The translations under genes and the position numbers were made by a program. From REEB426 sp964551975 (lineage in GTDB: Bacteria > Actinomycetota > Actinomycetes > S36-B12): DNA of 40,491 nt. The DNA lies in contig CAZKFI010000015.1 in the NCBI GenBank assembly GCA_964551975.1, positions 1 through 40,491 on the forward strand, in the 5' to 3' direction. Positions 15,798 to 24,688 of the stretch are shown here, piece by piece (positions within the stretch are counted from its first letter, which is position 1; every line of letters starts with the position of its first letter). The notes below the pieces were generated by a model. It worked only from the letters and a program-made list of their open reading frames with translations, did not search any database and was not told the DNA's origin.

Positions 15798-16766
15798 TCA
15801 GATCGGAACGTCGTGCTGCCAGGCCTGCCAGGCCGAGGTCACCATGTCGCGCAGATCCCGTTGGGCACGCCATTGGAGCAGTTGCTCTATTCGCTCAGTA
15901 GCCGCGGTGGACGCTGGTGGATCACCGGGACGACGTGCGGAAACAACCGCACCAATGTCTCGGCCGAGTACCTCACCGATCATCGCCATCACCTCGCGTA
16001 CCGACGATCCAACCCCGCGACCGACATTGAGTACCTCAGTTGCGTGGCCGGCCTCGCAGTAGCGCACCGCAGCAGCGTGGGCGTCAGCGAGATCCTGCAC
16101 GTGGATGTAGTCGCGAATACAGGTGCCATCCGGTGTTGGGTAGTCATCGCCGAAGATCTGCGGTGCCTGGCCCCGCTCCAGCGCAGCGAACACCATGGGA
16201 ATGAGGTTGTTGACGCTGGTATCACCCAGTGCTCGGTCACCTGCACCAGCAACATTGAAATAGCGCAGGGCCACCCAAGAGAGCCCATCGGCAACACCGG
16301 CGTCTCGGGATAACCATTCACCGATCACCTTCGTCTCACCATACGGCGATTCCGGCGCGAGGGCAGCATCCTCATCGATGGGGTTCTGCTTCGGCGTTCC
16401 GTACACCGCGGCAGATGAGGAGTACACGAGTCGGTGTACCTGTGCCTGTCGCATTGCTCCTAACAGGCTGATCATCCCGTCGACGTTCTCGCGGTAGTAG
16501 AGCAGCGGCAGTTGCACTGACTCACCGGCTGCCTTCTTGGCTGCCAGATGGACTACCCCGTCAACTCCGAACTCACGCAGTGTGCCGGACACCGTCGTCT
16601 CATCCTGAATCGCGCACTGCACAAGCGGCACACCCACTGGAATACGTTCCGCACGTCCGGTACTGAGGTCGTCGAGGACGACGACCTTGCGGCCCTGGTC
16701 GAGCAGCACTCGCACCACGTGCGTGCCGATATAGCCCGCACCACCGGTGACCAGCCAGGTACTCAA
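15798..16766 (-). CDS. galE: UDP-glucose 4-epimerase (GalE-like NAD-dependent epimerase)
   Basis: A 322-residue extended SDR enzyme, most likely interconverting UDP-glucose and UDP-galactose. It has the NAD-binding GGAGYIG (8-14), VVHLAAKKAAGES, the catalytic S117-S119 region with Y142 and K146 (SPYGETK), RYFNVAGA, and PDGTCIRDYIHVQDLADAH, which is typical of GalE. The start is TTG 16766, overlapping the purC stop as TTGA, so it is coupled to a purine gene with no metabolic link that I know of. Other UDP-sugar epimerase activities are possible. Confidence 0.9.
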   Translation of the reverse strand: MSTWLVTGGAGYIGTHVVRVLLDQGRKVVVLDDLSTGRAERIPVGVPLVQCAIQDETTVSGTLREFGVDGVVHLAAKKAAGESVQLPLLYYRENVDGMISLLGAMRQAQVHRLVYSSSAAVYGTPKQNPIDEDAALAPESPYGETKVIGEWLSRDAGVADGLSWVALRYFNVAGAGDRALGDTSVNNLIPMVFAALERGQAPQIFGDDYPTPDGTCIRDYIHVQDLADAHAAAVRYCEAGHATEVLNVGRGVGSSVREVMAMIGEVLGRDIGAVVSARRPGDPPASTAATERIEQLLQWRAQRDLRDMVTSAWQAWQHDVPI

Positions 16767-17671
16767 TGGAATCGCTCTTTGGTGATGGCCTCATAGGCCT
16801 CGATGTACTTGGCTCGCGTACGGTCAACCACTTCATCGGGCAGTGGAGGTGGTGGCGTACCTGCCGCTCGATCCCAACCACTGGCCGGGGAGAGCAGCCA
16901 GTCACGGACATACTGCTTGTCGAATGAGGGTTGCGAGCCACCGGGTTGCCAACTGGTCATCGGCCAGTAGCGCGAGGAATCAGGTGTCAGCACCTCATCG
17001 CCTAGGACAATGCTGCCGGCATGACGCCCCCGCTGCGCGATGCCAAATTCGAATTTCGTATCGGCGAGGATCACTCCACCACGTTCGGCCAAGGCGGCGC
17101 CACGCTCGTACACGGCAAGCGATAGTCGCTTGAGCTGTCCGGCCTCCTCCTGTCCGATGGCCACGATCATCTCGTCATAGGTGATGTTCACGTCATGCTC
17201 GCCACTAGGAGCCTTGGTTGCCGGTGTGAAGATGGGTTTCGGCAGACGTGATCCGTCAGTGAGGCCGGGGGGCAAACCGACACCGCAGATTGATCTGCGC
17301 GCCTGATAGTCGACCAGCCCGGAACCAGCCAGGTAACCGCGCACCACGCACTCCACCGGGAACATGTCCAGCGGCTCACAGACCATTGCCCGATCACGGA
17401 CCGAGGCAGGTGGCGCAGCGGTGGTCAAATGATTAGCGACGAGATCTTCCAGTCGATCGAACCACCAACGGGACAGGGCCGTGAGGATGCGCCCCTTGTC
17501 CGGAATCAGGGTTGGAAGCACCCAGTCGAATGCCGAGATGCGGTCGCTGGCGACGATGAGGAGCCGGCCATCCGGCGCCATGAATACATCGCGGACCTTG
17601 CCTGAGTACTGGTGCACATACTCAGGGGGTAGGCCGTAATCACTGGGCATGTTGGGTGATGTCGGATTCAC
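16763..17671 (-). CDS. purC: Phosphoribosylaminoimidazole-succinocarboxamide synthase
   Basis: A 302-residue SAICAR synthetase joining CAIR and aspartate with ATP. Motifs seen: YSGKVRDVF with the N-terminal ATP-binding strand, VASDRISAFDWVLPTLIPDKG, PVECVVRGYLAGSG, and the signature LADTKFEFG followed by LGDEVLTPDSSRYWP. The GTG start 17671 overlaps the purB stop (GTGA); ATG 17650 is an alternative seven codons on. Both neighbours overlap it by 4 nt, so purB-purC-galE is tightly coupled. Confidence 0.96.
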   Translation of the reverse strand: MNPTSPNMPSDYGLPPEYVHQYSGKVRDVFMAPDGRLLIVASDRISAFDWVLPTLIPDKGRILTALSRWWFDRLEDLVANHLTTAAPPASVRDRAMVCEPLDMFPVECVVRGYLAGSGLVDYQARRSICGVGLPPGLTDGSRLPKPIFTPATKAPSGEHDVNITYDEMIVAIGQEEAGQLKRLSLAVYERGAALAERGGVILADTKFEFGIAQRGRHAGSIVLGDEVLTPDSSRYWPMTSWQPGGSQPSFDKQYVRDWLLSPASGWDRAAGTPPPPLPDEVVDRTRAKYIEAYEAITKERFH

Positions 17672-19095
17672 AGAATGCCGCCCGGTTGATAGACAGCCGC
17701 CTGCGGTGTCTGGGCGACGAGCACCTCAATATCCGCAACGACGGTCGCGACCTGCTCACCGGCCAGGCCGGTGAGTTCGATGGTCTGGCCCAGCAGCGCC
17801 TGGAGCTCTGCCGCGGAGAGTGGCACCTGCTCATCGGCGGCGAGACGTTCGATGAGGTCATTGTCGGTGCCCTGCTGTCGCATGGCCAGCGCCGCCGCAA
17901 CAGCATGGTCGCGGATCAGTTCATGTGCCTGCTCACGACCAATGCCCGTTCGGACAAGTGCGACGAGGATCTTCGTCGTGGCGAGAAATGGCAGGTACCG
18001 CTGCAACTCGCGATCGATGACTGCTGGAAAGGCGCCGAACTCGTCCAGGACCGTCAACAGGGTCTCCAGGAGGCCGTCCATAGCAAAGCAGGCATCGGGC
18101 AGTGCAATGCGACGCACGACCGAGCAGGAAACATCGCCTTCATTCCACTGCGAACCGGCCAGTTGAGCGCCCATGTCCGCATAGCCGCGCAGCAGCACCA
18201 GAAAGCCGTTGATGCGCTCACAGGAGCGCGTGTTCATCTTGTGCGGCATCGCACTGGAACCCACCTGACCGGCCTGGAATCCCTCGGTGACGAGTTCATG
18301 TCCAGCCATCAGACGGATGCTCGTCGCCAGATTCGCCGGACCGCTGGCCAACTGCACCAGTGCCGAGAGCAGATCGAAATCCGCTGATCGGGGATAGACC
18401 TGTCCAACACTGGTGAACGTTTCCTCGAAGCCCAGATACTCCGCGATACGACCCTCGAACTGCCGCACCCGCTCAGCATCACCATCGAAGAGGTCGAGCA
18501 GGTCCTGACTGGTACCGACTGGACCTTTCACGCCGCGTAGTCGGGTGCGCAGGAGCAGGTCGTCGATGCGCTGTAGCCCGTCGAGCATCTCATCTGCTGC
18601 CGTGGCAAAGCGCTTACCCAGGGTGGTGACCTGCGCGGCAACGTTGTGCGTTCGGGCCGACATCGGCTGATCGCAGTACTGGGTGGCCAGCGCAGCCAGG
18701 CGCGCCAGGGCCGCAACGCTTTTCATCCGCAGTAGCTGCAGCGCCTGCCGAAGCTGAGCCTGTTCGATGTTCTCGGTGAGGTCTCGGGAGGTCAAGCCCA
18801 GATGAATGCACTGCTGACCGGCCAGTTCGTTGAATTCCTCAATGCGAGCCTTGACGTCGTGGCGGGTTCGCCGTTCCCGTTCGGCAATGGATCCTCGGTC
18901 GACGACCTCGATGACTGCCCCGTAGGCATCCAGTGCTTCCACCGGGATCTGCAGGCCGAGGTCCTGCTGAGCCTGCAGTACGGCGAGCCAAAACTTTCGC
19001 TCGGCGATGATGCGTGCCCGCGGTGACCAGATCTCGCGCATGGCCGGTGACGCGTAGCGAGCAGCGAGGACGTTCTCGAAGGCGTCCTGGGTCAC
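17668..19095 (-). CDS. purB: Adenylosuccinate lyase
   Basis: A 475-residue fumarase/aspartase-superfamily lyase acting twice in purine synthesis (SAICAR to AICAR, and adenylosuccinate to AMP, releasing fumarate). It contains RYASPAMREIWSP at the N-terminus, TSRDLTENIEQ, SARTHNVAAQ with the general-acid His region, and the catalytic loop signature GSSAMPHKMN. I chose GTG 19095 because AAGGATGG is upstream and the protein then begins at the family start; the longer reading to 19275 covers purD sequence. Confidence 0.95.
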   Translation of the reverse strand: MTQDAFENVLAARYASPAMREIWSPRARIIAERKFWLAVLQAQQDLGLQIPVEALDAYGAVIEVVDRGSIAERERRTRHDVKARIEEFNELAGQQCIHLGLTSRDLTENIEQAQLRQALQLLRMKSVAALARLAALATQYCDQPMSARTHNVAAQVTTLGKRFATAADEMLDGLQRIDDLLLRTRLRGVKGPVGTSQDLLDLFDGDAERVRQFEGRIAEYLGFEETFTSVGQVYPRSADFDLLSALVQLASGPANLATSIRLMAGHELVTEGFQAGQVGSSAMPHKMNTRSCERINGFLVLLRGYADMGAQLAGSQWNEGDVSCSVVRRIALPDACFAMDGLLETLLTVLDEFGAFPAVIDRELQRYLPFLATTKILVALVRTGIGREQAHELIRDHAVAAALAMRQQGTDNDLIERLAADEQVPLSAAELQALLGQTIELTGLAGEQVATVVADIEVLVAQTPQAAVYQPGGIL

Positions 19096-19132
19096 GCGAC
19101 CATCCTTGCACGCAGCAGGACGTGCCAGCCGG

Positions 19133-20494
19133 TCACTGCAATGGGGTTTCCGCGACTGCAGCCCGTTGACCTGTGGCTGCAGCCGCAGCAATGTCGCGCC
19201 GATAGTGCGCGCCGGCGAGGTGGATGCCATCGAGCACCTGATACGCACGATCCCGAGCCTCGGTGAGGTCAGCACCGAGTGCGGTCACCGTGAGGACACG
19301 ACCTCCGGCACTGCGCAGTCCTTTCGCGACATCGCCGCCCACACCGGCGAACTGCAGACTCACCTCAGTCGGCCAGTTCCCAAAAATGCCATCGATCGGG
19401 TCCCCGACCTGCGGGGTGTCCGGGTACCCGGCTGCAGCCAGTACCACTGTGACGGCACTGCGCGAGTCCCAGCTGAGTGCGGGCGCCTCGGCAAGCCGCC
19501 CTTCCGCGCAGGCTGCGAGCAGCCCGGCCAGTGGGGTACGTAGGCGAGCCAGCACCACCTGCGTTTCCGGATCACCGAAGCGCGCATTGAATTCGATCAC
19601 GCGTAGACCACGACTACTGAGGACGAGCCCCGCATAGAGCAATCCGCTGAATGGGGTGCCCCGTTCGCGCATGGCGTCGATGGTCGGTTGCAGGACGGTG
19701 CGCTGGACCTCATCCACAAGGTCGGCTGGCGCCCAGGGCAGTGGTGAATATGCGCCCATACCGCCGGTGTTGGGGCCGGCGTCGCCGTCCAATGCGCGCT
19801 TGAAATCCTGCGCTGGCTGCAGAGGTCGCACAGTCTTACCGTCACTGAGGGCGAAGAGCGAAACCTCGGGACCATCGAGGTACTCCTCGACTAGAACGCG
19901 GCCAGCGGGGCGATCTAGGCACCGTTCTGCATGCCGCAGCGCTACCTCGGCCTCCTCGGTGACCACAACGCCCTTGCCGCTTGCCAACCCGTCATCCTTG
20001 ATGACGTAAGGAGCACCGAACGCTGCCATCGCATCACGCACCTGCGTCAGCTGCTCGCAGACGGCAGCCTGGGCCGTCGGCACCCCAGCCTCCCGCATGA
20101 CCTCTTTGGCGAACGCCTTGCTGCCCTCGAGTTGAGCAGCCGCGGCGCAGGGACCGAAGACCGGGATCCCGACCGCGCGCACCGCATCGGCGACTCCCGC
20201 CACCAGCGGACCCTCGGGTCCGATCACCACGAGGTCGACCTGACACTGCTTGGCCAGATCGGTGATAGCCGCCACATCGGTGAGGTCCACCGGGCAGCAA
20301 CACAAGGTCGCGTTGATTACGGTACCTACGGTGCCAACCGTACCCACGATGCCAACCGTGCCCATGGTGCCAACCGTCGCAGCGATACCGGGATTACCCG
20401 GAGCGCAGCAGACCTGCGTTACCACCGGATCGCGGAGCAGGGCCTGCGCCAACGCGTGCTCGCGGCCGCCTGAGCCGATGACGAGCACGCGCAT
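19133..20494 (-). CDS. purD: Phosphoribosylamine-glycine ligase, with an in-frame tandem-repeat insertion
   Basis: A 453-residue ATP-grasp ligase that joins phosphoribosylamine and glycine. It has the N-domain VIGSGGREHALAQAL, VVIGPEGPLVAGVAD, the ATP-grasp segments YVIKDDGLASGKGVVV and VLVEEYLDGPEVSLFAL, NTGGMGAYSPLP and IEFNARFGDPETQVVL. Odd feature: after APGNPGIA the N-domain holds a run of V/M/I-G-T tripeptides (residues about 41-59) and then a Cys cluster (TLCCC), where the family normally has a short linker. ATG 20494 has GAGGT upstream and follows the aminotransferase stop by 9 nt. Confidence 0.95.
   Translation of the reverse strand: MRVLVIGSGGREHALAQALLRDPVVTQVCCAPGNPGIAATVGTMGTVGIVGTVGTVGTVINATLCCCPVDLTDVAAITDLAKQCQVDLVVIGPEGPLVAGVADAVRAVGIPVFGPCAAAAQLEGSKAFAKEVMREAGVPTAQAAVCEQLTQVRDAMAAFGAPYVIKDDGLASGKGVVVTEEAEVALRHAERCLDRPAGRVLVEEYLDGPEVSLFALSDGKTVRPLQPAQDFKRALDGDAGPNTGGMGAYSPLPWAPADLVDEVQRTVLQPTIDAMRERGTPFSGLLYAGLVLSSRGLRVIEFNARFGDPETQVVLARLRTPLAGLLAACAEGRLAEAPALSWDSRSAVTVVLAAAGYPDTPQVGDPIDGIFGNWPTEVSLQFAGVGGDVAKGLRSAGGRVLTVTALGADLTEARDRAYQVLDGIHLAGAHYRRDIAAAAATGQRAAVAETPLQ
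20319..20372. repeat. 18-bp tandem repeat within purD
   Basis: Three consecutive 18-bp units (20319-20336, 20337-20354, 20355-20372), each made of two diverged 9-bp halves, encode repeated VGT/VGI/MGT tripeptides. The period is a multiple of three, so changes in copy number would keep the reading frame. Confidence 0.85.
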
Positions 20495-20503
20495 GGCGTG
20501 ACC

Positions 20504-21859
20504 TCAGCCTCGGTAGTGCTTGTCGACGACCGTGAAGACCTCGTCCAGGATCGCCAGACCCTCCTTGGCCTCAGTCTCGGACACGGTGCATGGGGGCACG
20601 ACATGCATGCGGTTGAAATTGGTGAACGGCAGCAGTCCGCGCTTCTTGCTCTCCACCACGAGTTCGGTCATGGCCGGTGAGGTGCCACCGTATGGAGCCA
20701 GCGGCTCCTTCGTTGCACGGTCAACGACCAGATCCAGGGCCCAGAACACACCGAGACCACGCACATCGCCGATCACTGGGTGTCGCTGCTGCAGGTCGCG
20801 CAGGCCTGGTCCGAGTACGTCTTGACCGATTCGCTTGGCGTTCTCCACGATGCCCTCGTCGCGCATGGCATCGATCGACGCCGCGATTGATGCGGCGGCC
20901 AGCGGGTGACCTGAGTAGGTCAGGCCACCTGGGAACACGCGGTCATCGAAGGTTGCCGCGATCTCGCGCGAGATCACCACGCCGCCCACCGGCACGTAAC
21001 CGGAGTTGGATCCCTTGGCAAACACGATGAGATCGGGCTTGACGTTCCAGTTCTGATATGCGAACCACTCGCCAGTGCGACCGAACCCGGACATCACCTC
21101 GTCAGCGATGTAGACGATGCCGTACTTGTCACAGAGGGCGCGCAGGCCTTCCAGATAGCCCGGTGGCGGCACGATCACGCCCGCGGTGCCCACGACCGAT
21201 TCCAGCAGGATCGCACCGACCGTGCCCGGGCCCTCGAACTGGATGACCTGCTCGAGATGGTCAAGGGCACGCTCGGTCTCCTGCTCGGGGCTGGTGCTCC
21301 AGAACGGTGATCGGTAGGTGTGCGGACCGAAGAAGTGCACCTGCATGGTGGAGTACTCGTTCGGCCAACGGCGGGGATCACCTGTTGCGGTGATCGCTGC
21401 CCCGGTATTGCCGTGGTACGACCGGTAGGCCGACAGCACCTTGTGCTTGCCGGTATGCAGTCGCGCCATACGGATCGCGTTCTCAATGCCGTCAGCGCCA
21501 CCATTGGTGAAGAAGACCTTGCCCATGTTGTCGCTGGACACCTCAACGATGCGCTTGGCTGCCTCCCCGCGTGCGGCATTCGCATGCTGAGGGGCGATGG
21601 TTGCCAGCAGGCCGGCCTGCTCCTGGATCGCCGCCACCACCTTGGGGTGCTGGTGGCCGATGTTGACGTTTACCAGTTGCGAGGAGAAGTCCAAGAAGCG
21701 ATTGCCGTCGAAGTCCCAGACGTAGCTGCCCTCTCCCCCGGCGATGCACATGGGATTCAAGGACCCCTGAGCACTCCACGAATGGAAGACGTAGTTGCGG
21801 TCGAGGTCGAAGACGCGCTTGCCCTCAGCCGGATTCGGAGCACTGCCGGTGGAACTCAT
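20504..21859 (-). CDS. Class III PLP-dependent aminotransferase (taurine/beta-alanine/diamine-pyruvate type)
   Basis: A 451-residue fold-type I aminotransferase. It has FHSWSAQGSLNP, DFDGNRFLDFSSQLVNVNIGHQHPKV, TNGGADGIENAIRMAR, YRSYHGNTGA, the PLP-binding D253 (IADEVMSGFGRTGEWFA) and Schiff-base K282 (VFAKGSNSGY). The opening and the FSSQLVNVNIGHQHP segment resemble taurine- or omega-amino acid-pyruvate aminotransferases, but class III specificity cannot be fixed from sequence. ATG 21859 has GGAGG upstream; an earlier Met at 21889 lacks one. It sits between purA and purD. A role in amine catabolism with the nearby Pot transporter is speculation. Confidence 0.85.
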   Translation of the reverse strand: MSSTGSAPNPAEGKRVFDLDRNYVFHSWSAQGSLNPMCIAGGEGSYVWDFDGNRFLDFSSQLVNVNIGHQHPKVVAAIQEQAGLLATIAPQHANAARGEAAKRIVEVSSDNMGKVFFTNGGADGIENAIRMARLHTGKHKVLSAYRSYHGNTGAAITATGDPRRWPNEYSTMQVHFFGPHTYRSPFWSTSPEQETERALDHLEQVIQFEGPGTVGAILLESVVGTAGVIVPPPGYLEGLRALCDKYGIVYIADEVMSGFGRTGEWFAYQNWNVKPDLIVFAKGSNSGYVPVGGVVISREIAATFDDRVFPGGLTYSGHPLAAASIAASIDAMRDEGIVENAKRIGQDVLGPGLRDLQQRHPVIGDVRGLGVFWALDLVVDRATKEPLAPYGGTSPAMTELVVESKKRGLLPFTNFNRMHVVPPCTVSETEAKEGLAILDEVFTVVDKHYRG

Positions 21860-21957
21860 TGATCCTCCAACTTTTCGTACATCGAACATTGAACGTCGTG
21901 ATTCTGCGCTGCCAACTACCTTGCCGCTAAGCGCACTGTAGGGGCTGGCGGCTCACG

Positions 21958-23244
21958 CTAGTCGAGCAGGTCGTGACGCGTGATCGTCGCCATCCGGTCC
22001 TGGCCGACGCCGATGGCGCTGATCCGGGTGCCCGAAACCTCTTCGAGGAACTGCACATAAGAGCGAGCATTCGGCGGAAGCTCGTCCATCGTGCGGGCCT
22101 GGGAGCAGTCCTGCGTCCAGCCGGGTAACACCTCATATATGGGGCGGGCGTGGTGGAACTCGGTCTGCGTCATCGGGAGCTCATCGCAGCGCGTGCCATC
22201 CACGTCGTAAGCGACACAGACAGGTATGCGCTCGAACCCGGTCAGGACGTCCAACTTCGTCAGAAAGGTGTCCGTGAGTCCGTTCACCCTGGTGGCGAAT
22301 CGGGCGATGGGAGCGTCGAACCAGCCGCAGCGTCGAGGCCGTCCCGTGGTGGTGCCACGCTCACCCCCGATGGTCCGCAGGCGCTCACCATCGTCATCGA
22401 GCAGCTCGGTAGGAAATGGCCCAGATCCGACTCGTGTGGTGTACGCCTTCAGGATCCCGATCACCCGACTGATCCGCGTCGGGCCGATCCCACTCCCGCT
22501 ACAGGCACCACCGGCAGTGGGATTACTGGAGGTCACGAATGGATAGGTGCCGTGATCGATGTCCAGCAGGGTTCCCTGCCCACCTTCCAGCAGGACGACC
22601 TTGCCGGCGTCCAGTGCGCGGTTGAGTAACAGGCCGGTGTCGGCAACCAGGGGTCGGAAACTCTCTGCGTAGCCGAGCAACTCCTCCACGATCGCATCGG
22701 CGTCCATAGCCCGCCGGTTGTAAACCTTCACCAGTACCTGGTTCTTACCAACCAGGGCGCCTTCGACCTTCTGGCGCAGGATTGACGGATCGAAGAGATC
22801 CTGCACACGAATCCCGATCCGGGCCACCTTGTCGCTGTAGGTCGGGCCGATACCGCGCCCGGTGGTACCGATTTTGGCTTTGCCGAGGAATCGTTCAGTG
22901 ACTTTATCCAGGGTCACGTGGTACGAGGTGATCAGGTGCGCATTCGCGCTGACCACCAGACGAGAGGTATCGATGCCGCGTTCCTGGAGTCCGGCGATCT
23001 CCGCGAGCAGGACCGCCGGATCAATGACCACACCGTTACCGATGACGGGGATAACGCTGGGCGTCAGGATGCCACTGGGCAGCAGGTGCAGAGCGAAGCG
23101 CTGGTCGCCAATGACCACCGTGTGGCCGGCGTTGTTACCACCCTGGTAGCGAACGACGTAGTCAACGCGACTGCCGAGCAGGTCGGTGGCCTTGCCCTTG
23201 CCTTCGTCACCCCATTGGGATCCCACCAAGACAACAGCCGGCAC
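21958..23244 (-). CDS. purA: Adenylosuccinate synthetase
   Basis: A 428-residue GTP-dependent enzyme joining IMP and aspartate to adenylosuccinate, the first step towards AMP. Family motifs are all present: VVLVGSQWGDEGKGKATDLL with the catalytic Asp and Lys, QGGNNAGHTV, GTTGRGIGPTYSDK, EGGQGTLLDIDHGTYPFVTSSNPTAGG and the GTP-site TKLDVLTGFE. The GTG start lies 24 nt after the stop of the FAD oxidoreductase gene. A TACTGT box lies 8 nt upstream of the start, so an internal near-leaderless promoter is possible but weaker than the others. Confidence 0.97.
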   Translation of the reverse strand: MPAVVLVGSQWGDEGKGKATDLLGSRVDYVVRYQGGNNAGHTVVIGDQRFALHLLPSGILTPSVIPVIGNGVVIDPAVLLAEIAGLQERGIDTSRLVVSANAHLITSYHVTLDKVTERFLGKAKIGTTGRGIGPTYSDKVARIGIRVQDLFDPSILRQKVEGALVGKNQVLVKVYNRRAMDADAIVEELLGYAESFRPLVADTGLLLNRALDAGKVVLLEGGQGTLLDIDHGTYPFVTSSNPTAGGACSGSGIGPTRISRVIGILKAYTTRVGSGPFPTELLDDDGERLRTIGGERGTTTGRPRRCGWFDAPIARFATRVNGLTDTFLTKLDVLTGFERIPVCVAYDVDGTRCDELPMTQTEFHHARPIYEVLPGWTQDCSQARTMDELPPNARSYVQFLEEVSGTRISAIGVGQDRMATITRHDLLD

Positions 23245-23268
23245 GACAGGTGACAGTAACGCAGTTGA

Positions 23269-24273
23269 CTAGCGAGCGCGCTCGGCGAGTGCCCGGCCCA
23301 GGGCACGACCCGACAGCCAGGCGGATTCCACCCGAGGTCCGGCCGCGAAGGCATCGCCGGCAAAGCCCAGGATGCATTCCCCGGTCTCTGGGTGGATTGC
23401 ATATGGCTCGTCAAGAGCCCTGATCGGACGCGCAAGGGACCATCGGTGCGCTTGGGCGAAGTCCGGGTAGTCGGCAATCTGCAGGATGCGTCGTACCGCC
23501 GCGATGGTTTCTGGGATGACGGCCTGCGGATCGTCAAGATGGCGAACGGCGTGCAGTGGATGCACGTGGGCGACCAGTACCGGTGCGTCATCACCGCGCC
23601 GCCGACCATCATCGGCAATCCAAGTCAGTACCGGATTGCCGTTAACGAACACGCCATCCAGCTCAGCCCAACGACGGTCGTCGAACACCATCCATACCGC
23701 GATGACCGGCTCCCAGGCAATCTCTTGCAGCTGTGGCAACTGCAACGACGGGTCCAGAAGTCGCGCCGCCTGCGGCCCGGGGGCACAAATCGCGACGGTG
23801 TCGAAGGCCTCACCATCGACAAGGAGTTGATCCGACTGCAGTTCAATGGAGCCAACTTCGTTGGGAAACTGGAATTGCACTTCGTCGAGTTGATCAGCCA
23901 GGTCCTCCACCAGAGTTCGCAGTCCGCCGGTGGCTCGATAGCGCATAGGGCCTTGGCGCACGCCGGCCATCGCATCGGTATCCCAAACCGCGAATGCGTC
24001 CGTCCACTCCTGTGCCAAACCAAGGTCCATCCAGCGTTGCACCTGCAGCCGAAACTGAGGATCCTTGGCCGTGAAGTACGAGGCTCCGTAGTCGACAACT
24101 CGACCGTCCCACGCCGTGCCGGTGTCGCGGAGCCGTCGCGATGCCATGCGGCCACCAAGGCGGCGACCACGGTCCCGAACACTGACCGCCTGCCCAGACT
24201 TCACCAATTCCGTTGCGCAGGCGAGGCCACTAATCCCCCCACCAATGACGACAGCCACCGGGCCGCCGCTCAA
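23269..24273 (-). CDS. FAD-dependent amine oxidase/renalase-like oxidoreductase
   Basis: A 334-residue flavoprotein with an N-terminal dinucleotide-binding fold (VAVVIGGGISGLACATELVKSG, about 6-27) and RRLGGRMASRR, the arginine-rich FAD segment of the renalase and amine-oxidase group. YGASYFTAKDPQF and the C-terminal GFAGDAFAAGPRVESAWLSGRALG complete the FAD site. The substrate is unknown. The start is TTG 24273, overlapping the DUF3151 stop as TTGA; GTG 24258 is an alternative. It is coupled to DUF3151 and upstream of purA. Confidence 0.85.
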   Translation of the reverse strand: MSGGPVAVVIGGGISGLACATELVKSGQAVSVRDRGRRLGGRMASRRLRDTGTAWDGRVVDYGASYFTAKDPQFRLQVQRWMDLGLAQEWTDAFAVWDTDAMAGVRQGPMRYRATGGLRTLVEDLADQLDEVQFQFPNEVGSIELQSDQLLVDGEAFDTVAICAPGPQAARLLDPSLQLPQLQEIAWEPVIAVWMVFDDRRWAELDGVFVNGNPVLTWIADDGRRRGDDAPVLVAHVHPLHAVRHLDDPQAVIPETIAAVRRILQIADYPDFAQAHRWSLARPIRALDEPYAIHPETGECILGFAGDAFAAGPRVESAWLSGRALGRALAERAR

Positions 24274-24683
24274 CTGCGCCGCGTCAGCGATGGATCGCAG
24301 TCAGTGAGGAAGGCGGCGATGCGCGTCGCCTCGTCCTGTTCGCCGATAGCCGCGCTGGCTTCACCGAGTCTGGAGAGGCAGCGCAGGAAGCCACGATTGG
24401 GCTCATGGCTCCAGGGCACTGGTCCATGACCCTTCCAGCCGTTGCGCCGCAGGGAATCAAGGCCTCGGTGATACCCGACGCGCGCACCCGCATACGCCTG
24501 AATCGTCTCTCCGTCCGCCCACGCCTGGTCAGCGAACTCAGCCCAGGCGAGTGAACTCGCCGGAAACTGACGCACGATCGCCTCCGGTGGGGTGCCCGAG
24601 GCGATTGCAGCGAGCACGGCGGGTTCCGCTGGAAGGAGGGTCGGCGGTGGACCCGCCAGCAGGTCCTGCCCGAGGGTGTTCAC
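24270..24683 (-). CDS. DUF3151 protein
   Basis: A 137-residue protein of the actinobacterial DUF3151 family, function unknown. Conserved parts visible are the N-terminal LLAGPPPTLLP, SSLAWAEFADQAWADGETIQAYAGARVGYHRGLDSLRRNGWKGHGPVPWSHEPNRGFLRCL and a short acidic-ended tail. In Mycobacterium the family member lies between purA and fba, as it does here. GTG 24683 follows the aldolase stop by 5 nt, so it is probably co-transcribed with fba. Confidence 0.9.
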   Translation of the reverse strand: MNTLGQDLLAGPPPTLLPAEPAVLAAIASGTPPEAIVRQFPASSLAWAEFADQAWADGETIQAYAGARVGYHRGLDSLRRNGWKGHGPVPWSHEPNRGFLRCLSRLGEASAAIGEQDEATRIAAFLTDCDPSLTRRS

Positions 24684-24688
24684 CGGTT

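Noticed and set aside
20319..20372. CRISPR-like array
   Set aside because: Units are contiguous 18-bp tandem copies without spacers and lie within purD.
23245..23260. Leaderless promoter of purA
   Set aside because: TACTGT is 8 rather than 6 bases from the GTG and the gene is only 24 nt downstream of its neighbour, so I did not list it with the six strict cases.
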